Part shown: one piece after another, positions 32,154 through 41,138 of the stretch | Layout: every line of letters begins with the position of its first letter | Numbering within the stretch: position 1 is the first letter of the stretch | DNA from: Flavobacteriales bacterium | Lineage (GTDB): Bacteria; Bacteroidota; Bacteroidia; Flavobacteriales_F; PHOS-HE28 | DNA length: 64,000 bases | Direction: 5' to 3' | Assembly: GCA_020635725.1 (NCBI GenBank) | Contig: JACJZF010000010.1 | Location: forward strand, 62,001-126,000 | The notes under the pieces: generated by a model | What the model saw: the letters and a program-made list of their open reading frames with translations, nothing else | What the model was told of the DNA's origin: nothing | Database searches by the model: none | Program-made: the position numbers and the translations under genes

Positions 32154-33329
32154 ATGACCAAGACCGTTCTTAGCCGCCGTTTGGCGCTGCTGTCCCTGTG
32201 CGCCGCACCCTTTTTCGGGGCTCCCGTGCATGGTCAGGGCTTCTCCATCGAGCATGGAGGCGCCCTTGCGCAGGATGGCGTAGGCGTGGTACCCGTGGCC
32301 GATGGGTTCCTCGTTGGGGTGCGCGACTTCGCCCTGTCTCCCGCCGCGCACGGCATCGTCATCTGGAAAGCGGGTTCGGATGGCAGCAATCAATCCACGA
32401 CCGAGGTCGAAGCGCTGACGGGGCAACTCTTCGTTCAGGGCTTCATCGCTTCCGCGGACGGCGGGCAGTTCCTCTTCGGCAGCGTCATTCCGGAAGGGGG
32501 CCATGAGCACGATGGATTCGTGATCAAGCTGGACGCGGATGGCGATATCATCTGGAGCATCGCTTCGGAGCTGCCTTCGGATGATCACTTCCTGGGTGCC
32601 GCCGCGCTGGCCGACGGCGGCCTCGCGGTATGCGGCACCACCCGTGCGAGCGGCGATCACGATGCGTTGATGGCACGCTTCGCCCCCGACGGCACCTTGC
32701 TTTGGTCGGTGAGCGAGGGCTTCGAGTCGGACGAAGAGGCCTATGCCCTGGCGGTGCTAGGCAACGACCTGATGGTTACGGGCAGACAACTCAACTTCGG
32801 CGGCACAGGCGATGCATGGTTCGCGCGGGTAACCACCGATGGCGAAGTGCTGTGGACCACATCCTGGGGCGGCATCGGCGACGACATCGGCCGTGCGATC
32901 ATCGCCAACGGACCCGGCAGCTTCATCATGGCCGGCACCACAGATTCATATGGGAGCTATGATCAGACCGAGCACCGGATCAAGCGCAACACGTATCTCA
33001 TCGCGATCGACCTCAATGGCGATTCGCTCTGGACCCGGGCCTTGGGCGATACGCTCTTCGACCGCCAGGCCTTCAGCCTCGCCGCCGCGCCGAATGGCGA
33101 TCTGCTCATTGCAGGTGAACGTGCGACGATTGCCGGTGTGAGCGACTCGTATGCTTTGCGCACCGATGCGAATGGCGGGTTGATCTGGGAACGAGCATGG
33201 GACCTGGGCAAGGAGGAGCGCCTGCTCGCCATTGAATCGTTGCCCGACGGTTTCGTGGCCACAGGCTGGGCCTTCGGCGACCTTTCCAGGCAGGTGACCT
33301 TGGTGCGCCGTGACCCGAATGGGAACTGA
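32154..33329 (+). CDS. secreted beta-propeller-like protein
   Basis: 391 aa with signal peptide (MTKTVLSRRLALLSLCAAPFFGAPVHGQ). Repeated units of ~50 residues contain D-(A/G)-D-G-x-(I/L)-x-W-(S/T) cores: KLDADGDIIWSIA, RFAPDGTLLWSVSEG, RVTTDGEVLWTTSWGG, IDLNGDSLWTRALGD and RTDANGGLIWERAWD, often preceded by GG(L/Q)-type turns. This fits a multi-bladed propeller of the SBBP/YncE-like sort. No T9SS sorting domain at the end. Function unknown. Confidence 0.75.
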   Translation: MTKTVLSRRLALLSLCAAPFFGAPVHGQGFSIEHGGALAQDGVGVVPVADGFLVGVRDFALSPAAHGIVIWKAGSDGSNQSTTEVEALTGQLFVQGFIASADGGQFLFGSVIPEGGHEHDGFVIKLDADGDIIWSIASELPSDDHFLGAAALADGGLAVCGTTRASGDHDALMARFAPDGTLLWSVSEGFESDEEAYALAVLGNDLMVTGRQLNFGGTGDAWFARVTTDGEVLWTTSWGGIGDDIGRAIIANGPGSFIMAGTTDSYGSYDQTEHRIKRNTYLIAIDLNGDSLWTRALGDTLFDRQAFSLAAAPNGDLLIAGERATIAGVSDSYALRTDANGGLIWERAWDLGKEERLLAIESLPDGFVATGWAFGDLSRQVTLVRRDPNGN

Positions 33330-33436
33330 TCCTGTGCACAGGAGATCGTTGACATGCCGCAACACGAATACCGTGATGGCGGTATTGAATGCGCTGGATG
33401 CGGCGGGCAGCTTTGATGCACCAACACGAAGCCGCC

Positions 33437-33595
33437 ATGACCACCGGACGCCGTTTCGCGAAACGCACCAAAGACCACAGCGAGGAGCATGTGCTCGATG
33501 CCCGTACGAAAGCCGTGCTGGCCACCATCGCACGTGAACCCCGAGGCCGCGCGCTGGACGCCTACCTGCTCGCTCGCGAACGCGATAAGCGCTGA
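33437..33595 (+). CDS. possible small basic protein (52 aa)
   Basis: Short frame MTTGRRFAKRTKDHSEEHVLDARTK... ending in ARERDKR just before the convergent giant gene (3-bp gap). Highly charged, no membrane segment. It has an ATG but no clear promoter; codon use is like the genome. An overlapping frame (33310-33537) is less plausible. It may be real or chance. Confidence 0.35.
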   Translation: MTTGRRFAKRTKDHSEEHVLDARTKAVLATIAREPRGRALDAYLLARERDKR

Positions 33596-33598
33596 CCT

Positions 33599-36500
33599 CT
33601 ACGGCAGCTGTTCCCCACGTGTGTTCGTGGGCACGGAGCCGCCGATGTTGAGCAGGATGGGATCGCGATCGTTCCCCTCTCCGACATAGCGCACGGTGCC
33701 ATCGAGGTTCACATCGGTCGGCAGGTATCCGCTGGAGACCCCGGTGGGAACGGTGCCCCCAACCTGCAGCAGGATGGGATCACGATCATTCGATTCACCG
33801 ACATACCGGAGCACACCATCGCGGAAGGTGTTCCCGCCCCACAAGCCAAGCCTTCCCCCGCTTAAGCTGCACCGCGCGTCGATTCCCCATGTCTGGAAAG
33901 CGGTCTGCGTGAAGTCCGCACCGATCTCCACGGCCCCCAGGCTCATCGAGCCCTGGCTCATGGCGCCCAAGTGGTTCCGGTGCCTGATGGCCACGAAGTA
34001 ATTGTCCGCAGCCACGTTGAAGAGTAGTCGAGGGTAGCCATCAACGCCCACCACATCGCCATCACGCTCGAGCAGAGCGGCTCGCGTGGCCAGGATCTGC
34101 GCCGGGTTGTTCTTGTTCCGCAGCTCCACCAGCACCCAATCGACCACGGCGTTCTTGCCCGTCTGCGCTAACCGATTCGCTGTCGTGGCCTCGCCTCCTC
34201 CTCCACCCGCCAGGGTGAAGCCCAGCGCCGAGAACGGCTGGGCGAGAGGAACCAGGCCGGCCTGGCGCAGGTCATCGCGCATGAGGCCTGCTGCTCCATC
34301 CCAAGGCCCTTGCAGGTAAGCGCGTACCCTTACGCTGGGTGGGCAGTTCTGCCAGCGGGCTAGCGCGCTGCCCGGTATGATCACCCGCGCGCTGTTCGAC
34401 GGGGTCTGCCAGCGCACCGCGAAATGGTCGCCACCGCTCCCTTCCTTCTGCAACAGTTCAACGTAATACTGCCTCCCGGCCACCAAGTTGATGCTGGCGC
34501 TCACCTGGGAAGGGTACTTGGTGTACTCACCTTCATTGGTCCAGCCGGGTACGCTGCAGATCAGTTGCTTGTGCTGCGGCTCGGCGTTCAGGCTCAGGTA
34601 AAGCGCGCTCGCATCGTCGCTCGTCAAGGTGAAGACGTACGGCCCGGTCTCCGGCGCGATGATGTAACCCCGTACGCGCGTTCCGTAGTTGTTGGACCAG
34701 TTGGTCGGACCTTGGAAGCTGGTGAGGTTGCTCGTACCGGAGGGGTTGTTCGGGTAGTTGGGGCTATTGATCAGGTCGGTGACGTTGTTGCCCGAGATGT
34801 TCAGCCAGTACTCGCGCGTGATGCTGCCGGTTGCGCCGATGCATTGCGCCGGGGCGAAATCGATCACGCTGATGACCTTGGTGGCTTGGCCGGTCAGCCC
34901 ATCGCCATCGGTGACGGTGAGCGTCACGTAATAGTCTCCGGTTTCCGTGAAGACCTTGCTGGGCGCGCTGCTCGAGCTGCTCGTTCCATCGCCGAAGTCC
35001 CAGTGGTACGCCACGATGCCTCCGGGATCGAAGGAGGAGGCGCCGCTCAGGTCAACGGATAGCGGACCTGGACCTGCCGATACGTTCGCCTCGATGATCG
35101 CTGTGGGCGCGATCGCCTGGCAACGCGGGTCGATCCGCCGTTGCGCGGTGGTGCTTAGGCCGCCGGCATCGGTGACGGTGAGCGTGATGATGTAGTAGTA
35201 CACGAGTCCGTCGCACCCCACACCGCTGATCACGGTGCTCGTCATAGGGTTCGGGTCGATCGCTTCCGGATGCGTATGCGTGTTATGATGCAAGGTGGTG
35301 CGCCAGGCGTAACTGAGTTGAGCAGGGCCGTGCTCCGCATCGGACACGGAAGCGATGAGCTGATACGTGGTATCCACCCCCACCGGGTAGAAACTTCCGT
35401 CGATGATGCTCGTGATATCAACCATCGGCGGGGTGTTGTTCACCGACACGAGCAAGTTCTGGGACGCTGTCTGCCCGATGTTGTCCGTGACAGTGAGAGT
35501 CACGGTGTAGGAGGTGGGCACGCCGGCGGGAGCCGTGAAGACATGCGAGGGGCTGATGGCATTGGAGACCGGGCTTCCATCCCCGAAATTCCAGGCATAC
35601 GTAATGGCGCCGCTCTCCGGGTCGCTGCTGCTGCTGCCGTCGAAATTCACGCTCAACGGACCTGGGCCGTATTGCACGCTCTGGGTCGCGCTGGCCACGG
35701 GTGGCAGATTCACCGCGAGCGTGTAGCAGATGCGGCGCAGCTCGTTGGTGTTGTACTTGATGTACCACACGCAGCCGTCGGATCCGGCACCGATCCAGGT
35801 GATGGCGCCGAGGCCGCTCGCGAAATCATGCACGCTCACGGGACGGTCCTGCTCGTCGAAGCGGAAGCGCCGTATCCATCCGGCCGCATAGTCGCCGTGG
35901 AAGCTGCTGTTCTGATAGCCCGCCGGCATGTTCTCACCCGCCATCCACGGACCGGCCAGGGCTGCGTTGCCCCCGAAGCGGGGCCCAGGCACCGGTGAAC
36001 CCGCAGCATCCAGGTCGTAGGTCACGGCCGTGTTGCCGCTGAAGCCGGCGCAGCGCGATTGGTTGCCATGCCGCCAGTCGATGGCAGGTCGCGAGTGATG
36101 GAAATGCGGAACGCTGGCGGGCACCTGCTGGTTGGCATCGCACGGGTTGGGATGCCCGTTGAGGTGAACCGGGCTGTCCTGCTTGAGCAGATCCTGAAAG
36201 CGGAAGTAGGGCACCGTGCAGTTCAGCCCGTCGTACAGCGGATTGGGCGCATCGAGATTCGCCGTCATCGCCGCCTGGTAATTGCTTTGGGCATCCATGC
36301 CCTCGAAGAGCGGCCAACCGAAGTTCATCCCGCCCTCGTAGCATACATTCAGGTCCTCCCAGGTATTCCATTGAACGTCGCCGATGTACACCGTGCCCGG
36401 GTCGGCATCGGCCGGATCGGTGCTGCCGCTGCCCGGCTTGATGGTGCTACGGTACGGATTGCGCAATCCCATGGCCCAGACCCGCGACTTCGGCGCACGC

Positions 36501-37306
36501 GGTTGGGCGGCATCGTAGAACGGATTGCTCGGTACGCCATCTCCCGTGTTCGGATCCATGCGCAGCAGCTTGCCATTGAAGCAATTCACCAGCTGCGAGC
36601 GCATCGCCCCCACGTTCTCCGCCGGGCGAATGATGCCATCGGCCAAGGCTTGCGACCAGTAGGTGTCGCTGCTGCTGCCGGTGTCCACCACGTTGTAGCT
36701 GGCACCATCGCCCACGGTGGCGAGCAATGTGCCGTCGGCACCGAACATGAGCGAGCCGGTGCTGTGCGACTCGTGGAGCAAGGGCACACCGGTCTGCCGG
36801 GTCTCGCCCAAGAGCACCTGGCGCGTGCCGTAGTCAACCGCATTGTGGCTAGGCCCAGGCGCGGTGTAGCGCGTGATCCGCATGATGGTGGCCGCGTAGT
36901 ACTCGTTGGTGGTCGCGCTGTAGGCACCCGTCCCGAAATTCATCAAGTGGTGGCGGTCCACGGCGTACATGAGGTAGATGCGGCCGTTGTTCAGGAAGTC
37001 CGGATCCAAGACGAAACCGAGACAGCCGTGATCACGCCAGTTGCCCACTTCCGCGCTGATATCGATCAAGGGGTTCGGCAAGCGCACGCCGTTCTCCACG
37101 ATCCAAACCATTCCGCGTTTCTCCCATACGTACAACCGACCATTGGCATCCCAGGTGGCTCCCACGGGTTCAGTCCATCCGCCCAAGACCAAGGCATCGC
37201 TGAAATTGGCCGGGAGGCTCTGTGGAAAGAGCGGTGCAGCCATGATGGCCAGCAGCGCGAACAGGCACACGCGGCGCCACAGTCCTGATTCGATGGATAC
37301 CTTCAT
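33599..37306 (-). CDS. giant exoprotein: sugar-dehydrogenase propeller, PKD domains, PA14-like domain, dockerin-like tail (copy 1)
   Basis: 1235 aa with signal peptide. Residues ~30-520: glucose/sorbosone dehydrogenase-like propeller (VGATWDANGRLYVWEKRGMVWIVENG, LGFVLDPDFLNNGRIYLMYAVDRHH, GLRNPYRST). ~530-620: PKD domain (FDGSSSSDPESGAITYAWNFGDGSP); an Ig-like stretch; ~740-820: second PKD (GGIVAYHWDFGDGTS). ~830-990: PA14/GLEYA-like lectin domain (FTLTSDDASALYLSLN, YYVELLQKEGSGGDHFAVRWQ). ~1000-1140: beta-rich segment with AVVDWVLVELRNKNN. Tail: two dockerin-like repeats with YVGExNDRDPILL. No standard T9SS domain. Likely surface glycan-binding or oxidising protein. Confidence 0.85.
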   Translation of the reverse strand: MKVSIESGLWRRVCLFALLAIMAAPLFPQSLPANFSDALVLGGWTEPVGATWDANGRLYVWEKRGMVWIVENGVRLPNPLIDISAEVGNWRDHGCLGFVLDPDFLNNGRIYLMYAVDRHHLMNFGTGAYSATTNEYYAATIMRITRYTAPGPSHNAVDYGTRQVLLGETRQTGVPLLHESHSTGSLMFGADGTLLATVGDGASYNVVDTGSSSDTYWSQALADGIIRPAENVGAMRSQLVNCFNGKLLRMDPNTGDGVPSNPFYDAAQPRAPKSRVWAMGLRNPYRSTIKPGSGSTDPADADPGTVYIGDVQWNTWEDLNVCYEGGMNFGWPLFEGMDAQSNYQAAMTANLDAPNPLYDGLNCTVPYFRFQDLLKQDSPVHLNGHPNPCDANQQVPASVPHFHHSRPAIDWRHGNQSRCAGFSGNTAVTYDLDAAGSPVPGPRFGGNAALAGPWMAGENMPAGYQNSSFHGDYAAGWIRRFRFDEQDRPVSVHDFASGLGAITWIGAGSDGCVWYIKYNTNELRRICYTLAVNLPPVASATQSVQYGPGPLSVNFDGSSSSDPESGAITYAWNFGDGSPVSNAISPSHVFTAPAGVPTSYTVTLTVTDNIGQTASQNLLVSVNNTPPMVDITSIIDGSFYPVGVDTTYQLIASVSDAEHGPAQLSYAWRTTLHHNTHTHPEAIDPNPMTSTVISGVGCDGLVYYYIITLTVTDAGGLSTTAQRRIDPRCQAIAPTAIIEANVSAGPGPLSVDLSGASSFDPGGIVAYHWDFGDGTSSSSSAPSKVFTETGDYYVTLTVTDGDGLTGQATKVISVIDFAPAQCIGATGSITREYWLNISGNNVTDLINSPNYPNNPSGTSNLTSFQGPTNWSNNYGTRVRGYIIAPETGPYVFTLTSDDASALYLSLNAEPQHKQLICSVPGWTNEGEYTKYPSQVSASINLVAGRQYYVELLQKEGSGGDHFAVRWQTPSNSARVIIPGSALARWQNCPPSVRVRAYLQGPWDGAAGLMRDDLRQAGLVPLAQPFSALGFTLAGGGGGEATTANRLAQTGKNAVVDWVLVELRNKNNPAQILATRAALLERDGDVVGVDGYPRLLFNVAADNYFVAIRHRNHLGAMSQGSMSLGAVEIGADFTQTAFQTWGIDARCSLSGGRLGLWGGNTFRDGVLRYVGESNDRDPILLQVGGTVPTGVSSGYLPTDVNLDGTVRYVGEGNDRDPILLNIGGSVPTNTRGEQLP
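33602..33830 (-). other. C-terminal pair of dockerin-like repeats in exoprotein copy 1
   Basis: Two repeats: RDGVLRYVGESNDRDPILL followed by QVGGTVPT, and DVNLDGTVRYVGEGNDRDP followed by ILLNIGGSVPTNT, ending EQLP. The DxNxDG opening is that of an EF-hand/dockerin loop, but a YVGxx insertion precedes the NDRD acidic cluster, unlike canonical dockerins. Confidence 0.7.
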
Positions 37307-37334
37307 TTCGAAGACCGGGATTGTGTTCCGGCCG

Positions 37335-37343
37335 ACGAAACTA
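37335..37343 (-). promoter_or_regulatory. putative -7 promoter element TAGTTTCGT for exoprotein copy 1
   Basis: Minus-strand TAGTTTCGT (plus-strand ACGAAACTA) lies 28 bp upstream of ATG 37306. It suggests that copy 1 is transcribed from its own promoter within the 96-bp gap behind copy 2. The same TAGTTTCGT occurs upstream of the gene ending at 51529. Confidence 0.45.
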
Positions 37344-37402
37344 GAAGACGGATACCCGACTTGTCAAGGAAGCAGGCTCGCAGACGCCTGATAATCAGGT
37401 AT

Positions 37403-40400
37403 TCACGGTAGCTGCTGCAGCCGCGTGGCGGTAGGTGTGCTCCCCCCTATCCCCAGCAGGATCGGATCCCGATCGTTGCCCTGGCCGGTGTACTTCACGG
37501 AGCCGCTCAGATCCACATCCTCCTGCCGGTAACCGAAAACGGTATTCGAGGGGGTGGTGCCGCCTATGGCGACGAGGATGAGGTCGCGATCATTGCCGTT
37601 GCCCACGTACTTAAGCTTGCCATCGCGGTTCACATCGCCCCACCAGAGCGCGGTACGCCCTGAAGCCATTGTGCTTTGCGCCATGGATCCGTAGGTCGGC
37701 GTGGAGGCCAGGGTCAGGTCAAGCGAAACCTCGCTCGCATCCAAGCTCAAGGCGCCGGCGGACATGGCTCCCAAGTGATTGCGGTGCCGCACCGCGATGT
37801 AATACAGGTCCGGAGGCACAGAGAAATTCAGGCGCGCCCAGCCATCGGTGCCTACCGCATCGCCATCGCGTTCGAGCAGCGCAGCACGAGAGGCCACCAC
37901 CTGTGACGGGTTGTTCTTATCGCGCAACTCAACCAGCACCCAATCGACCACGGCATTGGCCCCGGTGATGGCGAGCCGCGCGGGCGAAGTGCTCTCCCCG
38001 CCCCCGCCGATGAAGGAATAACCCAGCGCCGAATACGGTTCGGAAAGCGGCAGGAGACCGGCCGCGCGGAGATCATCGCGCATGAGGTTGCTGCTGGCGT
38101 GATACGGTCCTCCCAGGTTCACGCGCAGGCGCAGCCCTGGCGGGCAATCGGCCCATTGCACCAAGGCCGAGCCCGGGATCACGGTTCGCACACTGTTACT
38201 GGGCGTCTGCCAGCGCAGCGCGAAGTGGTCATTGCCGCTGCCCTCTTTGTGGAGGAGCTCCACGTAGTAATACGCTCCCGCCACCAGCTCAATGGTCTCG
38301 CTCACCTGAGTGGGGTACTTGCCGAACTCGGTCTCCAACGTATTCAGCGGAACGCTGCAGATCTGGCGCTTGAAACGCGGCTCCTCGTTGAGGCTCAGGA
38401 AAACCGCCGAGGCATCGTCGCTGGTGAGCGTGAAGGTGTAGCCGCCACTCTCAGGGGGAACGATGAAGCCGCGCACTCGGTCGCCGAAGTTGGAGCCGGC
38501 GTTCGTGGGGCCTTGGAAACTGGTGATCACCCCCGATGTGGTGGGATTGTTCGGGTAATTCGGCGAATTCGTGAGGTCGGCCACCGTGCTTCCTCCTACG
38601 CCATTCCAGACCTGCCGGACCAATCCGCCAGCTGGTCCATGGCATTGCGGTTCGCTTAAGCTGATGAGACTGATCGTGCGCGAAGCGGTGCCTGTGAGTC
38701 CATCGTTGTCGGTGACCATGAGGGTGACCACGTGATCGCCCAGGTCGGTGTAGGTCTTCGATGGGCTCGGCTCCAAGCTGGAGGTTCCATCGCCGAAACT
38801 CCACTGATAGGAGACGATGCTGCCGGGGTCATACGAAGCGCTGCCATCGAAGAACACCTCGAAGGGCGCGAAGCCTGCGAGCGCCGATACCTGGATCACG
38901 GCCGTGGGCGCGACAGCGTAGCAGCGCGGATAGAGCCAGTTGACGTCGGTGGCGGAGAGCCCCGCCGCATCGGTCACCGTGAGGCGTACCTCGTAGGCAT
39001 AATACTGTCCGTCGCATCCCTCCCCTGCCGTGATCGCGGAAGAGCTCACGGCGTTCACGACCGCGCCCGGATGCTCGTGCGTGTTGTGGTGCAGGATCAC
39101 CTGCCAGGCATAGCTGAGCTGCGCGCCGCTGTGCTCGGCATCGCTCACATCGGCCGTCAGCTGCCAGGTCGTGTCCATCCCGATCGGATAGAAGGCGCCA
39201 TCGGCGAAACTGTTGATGGACACAACAGGCGGCGTGTTGTTCAACGACACCAGCACGGTGGTGCTCGTGTGCTGGCCGGCATCGTCGGTGACGGTAAGGG
39301 TGACCGTGAACGAGGTGGGCACACCCAACGGAGCCGTGAAGAGATGGGAAGGAGATACGGCGCTGCTCACGGGGGATCCGTCGCCGAAATCCCAACTGTA
39401 CACCAGCGAGCCATTCTCCGGGTCGCTGCTCGCGCTGCCATCGAAGGCCACCATCAGCGGGGAGGTGCCGTACTGCAGGCTTTGGCTCACCATCGCCACC
39501 GGCGGCAGGTTCACGGTGGAAAGGTTGCAGATGCGACGCAGCTCCGCACCGTTGTACTTGATGTACCACAAACAGCCGTCGGGTCCCGCGCCCAACCAAT
39601 TGATAGCGCCATTGACCGTGCCGAAATCATGCACGCTCAGCACCTGACCGGCATCGTCGTACACGAACCGGCGGATCCATCCGCCGGCGTAGTCGCCATG
39701 GAACGCGCTGTTCTGATATTCTGCCGGGAAGCCGCTCCAGCTTCGCCAAGGGCCGCCAATGGCCGCGTACCCGCCAAAGCGAGGGCCCGGCACCGGTGAG
39801 AGCGGGTCGTCCAAGTCGAAGGTGACGGCCGTGCTGCCATTGAACGCACCGCAGCGGGAGCGCTCGCCGTGCTGCCAATCGACCGCGGGGCGCACGTGAA
39901 AGAACTTGGGTATGCTGTTGGGAATCTGCGTAGCCGCGTTGCACGGATTCGGATGCCCGTTCACATGGCTCGGGGTGTCCTGCTTCAGCAGATCCTGGAA
40001 CCGGAAGAAAGGCACGGTGCAATTGGTGCCGTTGAAGAGCGGGTTGGGCTCATCGCGGTTGTACGTGAGCACGGCCGCATAGCTTGATGCCTCCATGCCC
40101 TCATACAAGGGCCAGCCGAAATTCTGCCCAGGCTCGGTGCACACATTGTGCTCCTCCCAGTTGCTCCAACCCACATCCCCGATGAGCAGGGTGCCCACAT
40201 CCGCCTGAGACGGGTCAGTGCTCCCCGTGCCCGGCTTCAGCGTAAGCCGGTATGGGTTGCGCAATCCGAGGGCCCATACCCGTGAGCGCGGCGCACGCGG
40301 CGCGGCGGGATCGAAGAAGGGATTGCTCGGCACGCCGTTGCCAGTGGTGGGATCCATGCGCAGGATCTTACCGCTGAAGGAATTCACCAACTGCGCGCGG

Positions 40401-41083
40401 AAGGCTCCCACATTCTCCTCTTCGCGGATGATTCCATCGGCAAGGCCTTGCGCGAAGTACGATTCGGTGGCATTGCCCACATCGGTGCTGGCCGCGCTGG
40501 CCCCCTCTCCGATGCTGGCGATCAGCGTTCCGTCCCGGGCGAAGAGCAAGGTGCCCGCGCCGTGGGTGTTGTACAGGATCGGGGCGCCCGTGGAAAGAGA
40601 CTCGCCGAGCAGGATGGTGCGGCTCGCCGGGTCTGCCACCAGGTAGCCCGGCGCCTGTGCCGTGTAGCGCGTGATCCGCACGATGCTCGCCGCGTTCGGC
40701 TCGCTCACGAAGGGGTCGTATGTGGGCGTGCCGAAGTACAGCAGGTGATGGCGATCGACCACGTACATCACGTAGAAGCGTCCATTGCTGAGGAAATCCG
40801 GGTCCAAGGCGAAGCCCAGCATGCCGTGATCCCCCCAGTTACCCACCTCTTGCTCGATGTTCAGCAACGGCGTGGGCAGCTTCACGCCATTCTCCACGAT
40901 CCACACCCGGCCGCGCTTCTCCCACACGTACATGCGTCCATTGGCATCCCAGGCTGCCCCCACCGGGCTGCTCCAGCCGCTGAGCACCAGGGCATCGCTG
41001 AATCCAGCGGGCAGGCTTTGCGCGGCAGCCATGGACATGACAAGACCGCAAGCCAGTAAGGAGAGGAAGACCGAAGCGCGCAT
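37403..41083 (-). CDS. giant exoprotein: sugar-dehydrogenase propeller, PKD domains, PA14-like domain, dockerin-like tail (copy 2)
   Basis: 1226 aa, same order of domains as copy 1 and alignable throughout. Signal peptide (LLACGLVMSMAAAQ); propeller with VGAAWDANGRMYVWEKRGRVW, LGFALDPDFLSNGRFYVMYVVD, LGLRNPYRLT; PKD cores VYSWDFGDGSP and VSYQWSFGDGTSS; PA14-like FTLTSDDASAVFLSLN and YYVELLHKEGSGNDHFALRWQ; AVVDWVLVELRDKNN; tail repeats with YVGNGNDRDLILV and YTGQGNDRDPILL, ending LQQLP. Tandem duplicate of copy 1, diverged extensively at DNA level, so the duplication is not recent. Upstream minus-strand CATCTTCGC element could be its promoter. Confidence 0.85.
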   Translation of the reverse strand: MRASVFLSLLACGLVMSMAAAQSLPAGFSDALVLSGWSSPVGAAWDANGRMYVWEKRGRVWIVENGVKLPTPLLNIEQEVGNWGDHGMLGFALDPDFLSNGRFYVMYVVDRHHLLYFGTPTYDPFVSEPNAASIVRITRYTAQAPGYLVADPASRTILLGESLSTGAPILYNTHGAGTLLFARDGTLIASIGEGASAASTDVGNATESYFAQGLADGIIREEENVGAFRAQLVNSFSGKILRMDPTTGNGVPSNPFFDPAAPRAPRSRVWALGLRNPYRLTLKPGTGSTDPSQADVGTLLIGDVGWSNWEEHNVCTEPGQNFGWPLYEGMEASSYAAVLTYNRDEPNPLFNGTNCTVPFFRFQDLLKQDTPSHVNGHPNPCNAATQIPNSIPKFFHVRPAVDWQHGERSRCGAFNGSTAVTFDLDDPLSPVPGPRFGGYAAIGGPWRSWSGFPAEYQNSAFHGDYAGGWIRRFVYDDAGQVLSVHDFGTVNGAINWLGAGPDGCLWYIKYNGAELRRICNLSTVNLPPVAMVSQSLQYGTSPLMVAFDGSASSDPENGSLVYSWDFGDGSPVSSAVSPSHLFTAPLGVPTSFTVTLTVTDDAGQHTSTTVLVSLNNTPPVVSINSFADGAFYPIGMDTTWQLTADVSDAEHSGAQLSYAWQVILHHNTHEHPGAVVNAVSSSAITAGEGCDGQYYAYEVRLTVTDAAGLSATDVNWLYPRCYAVAPTAVIQVSALAGFAPFEVFFDGSASYDPGSIVSYQWSFGDGTSSLEPSPSKTYTDLGDHVVTLMVTDNDGLTGTASRTISLISLSEPQCHGPAGGLVRQVWNGVGGSTVADLTNSPNYPNNPTTSGVITSFQGPTNAGSNFGDRVRGFIVPPESGGYTFTLTSDDASAVFLSLNEEPRFKRQICSVPLNTLETEFGKYPTQVSETIELVAGAYYYVELLHKEGSGNDHFALRWQTPSNSVRTVIPGSALVQWADCPPGLRLRVNLGGPYHASSNLMRDDLRAAGLLPLSEPYSALGYSFIGGGGESTSPARLAITGANAVVDWVLVELRDKNNPSQVVASRAALLERDGDAVGTDGWARLNFSVPPDLYYIAVRHRNHLGAMSAGALSLDASEVSLDLTLASTPTYGSMAQSTMASGRTALWWGDVNRDGKLKYVGNGNDRDLILVAIGGTTPSNTVFGYRQEDVDLSGSVKYTGQGNDRDPILLGIGGSTPTATRLQQLP
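37406..37640 (-). other. C-terminal pair of dockerin-like repeats in exoprotein copy 2
   Basis: Repeats DVNRDGKLKYVGNGNDRDLI and DVDLSGSVKYTGQGNDRDPI, each followed by a hydrophobic stretch, IGG and P-(S/T). Same unusual insertion and NDRD cluster as in copy 1; the second repeat has lost the fifth-position Asp (Ser instead). Confidence 0.7.
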
Positions 41084-41138
41084 CAGACCTGAGTACCGAA
41101 TCAGAGCGCGAAGATGAGAGGATGCGAGCCTCGCAGCG

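Noticed and set aside
36059..37288. 409-codon plus-strand frame antisense to exoprotein copy 1
   Set aside because: His/Val/Arg-rich shadow frame opposite the conserved propeller domain.
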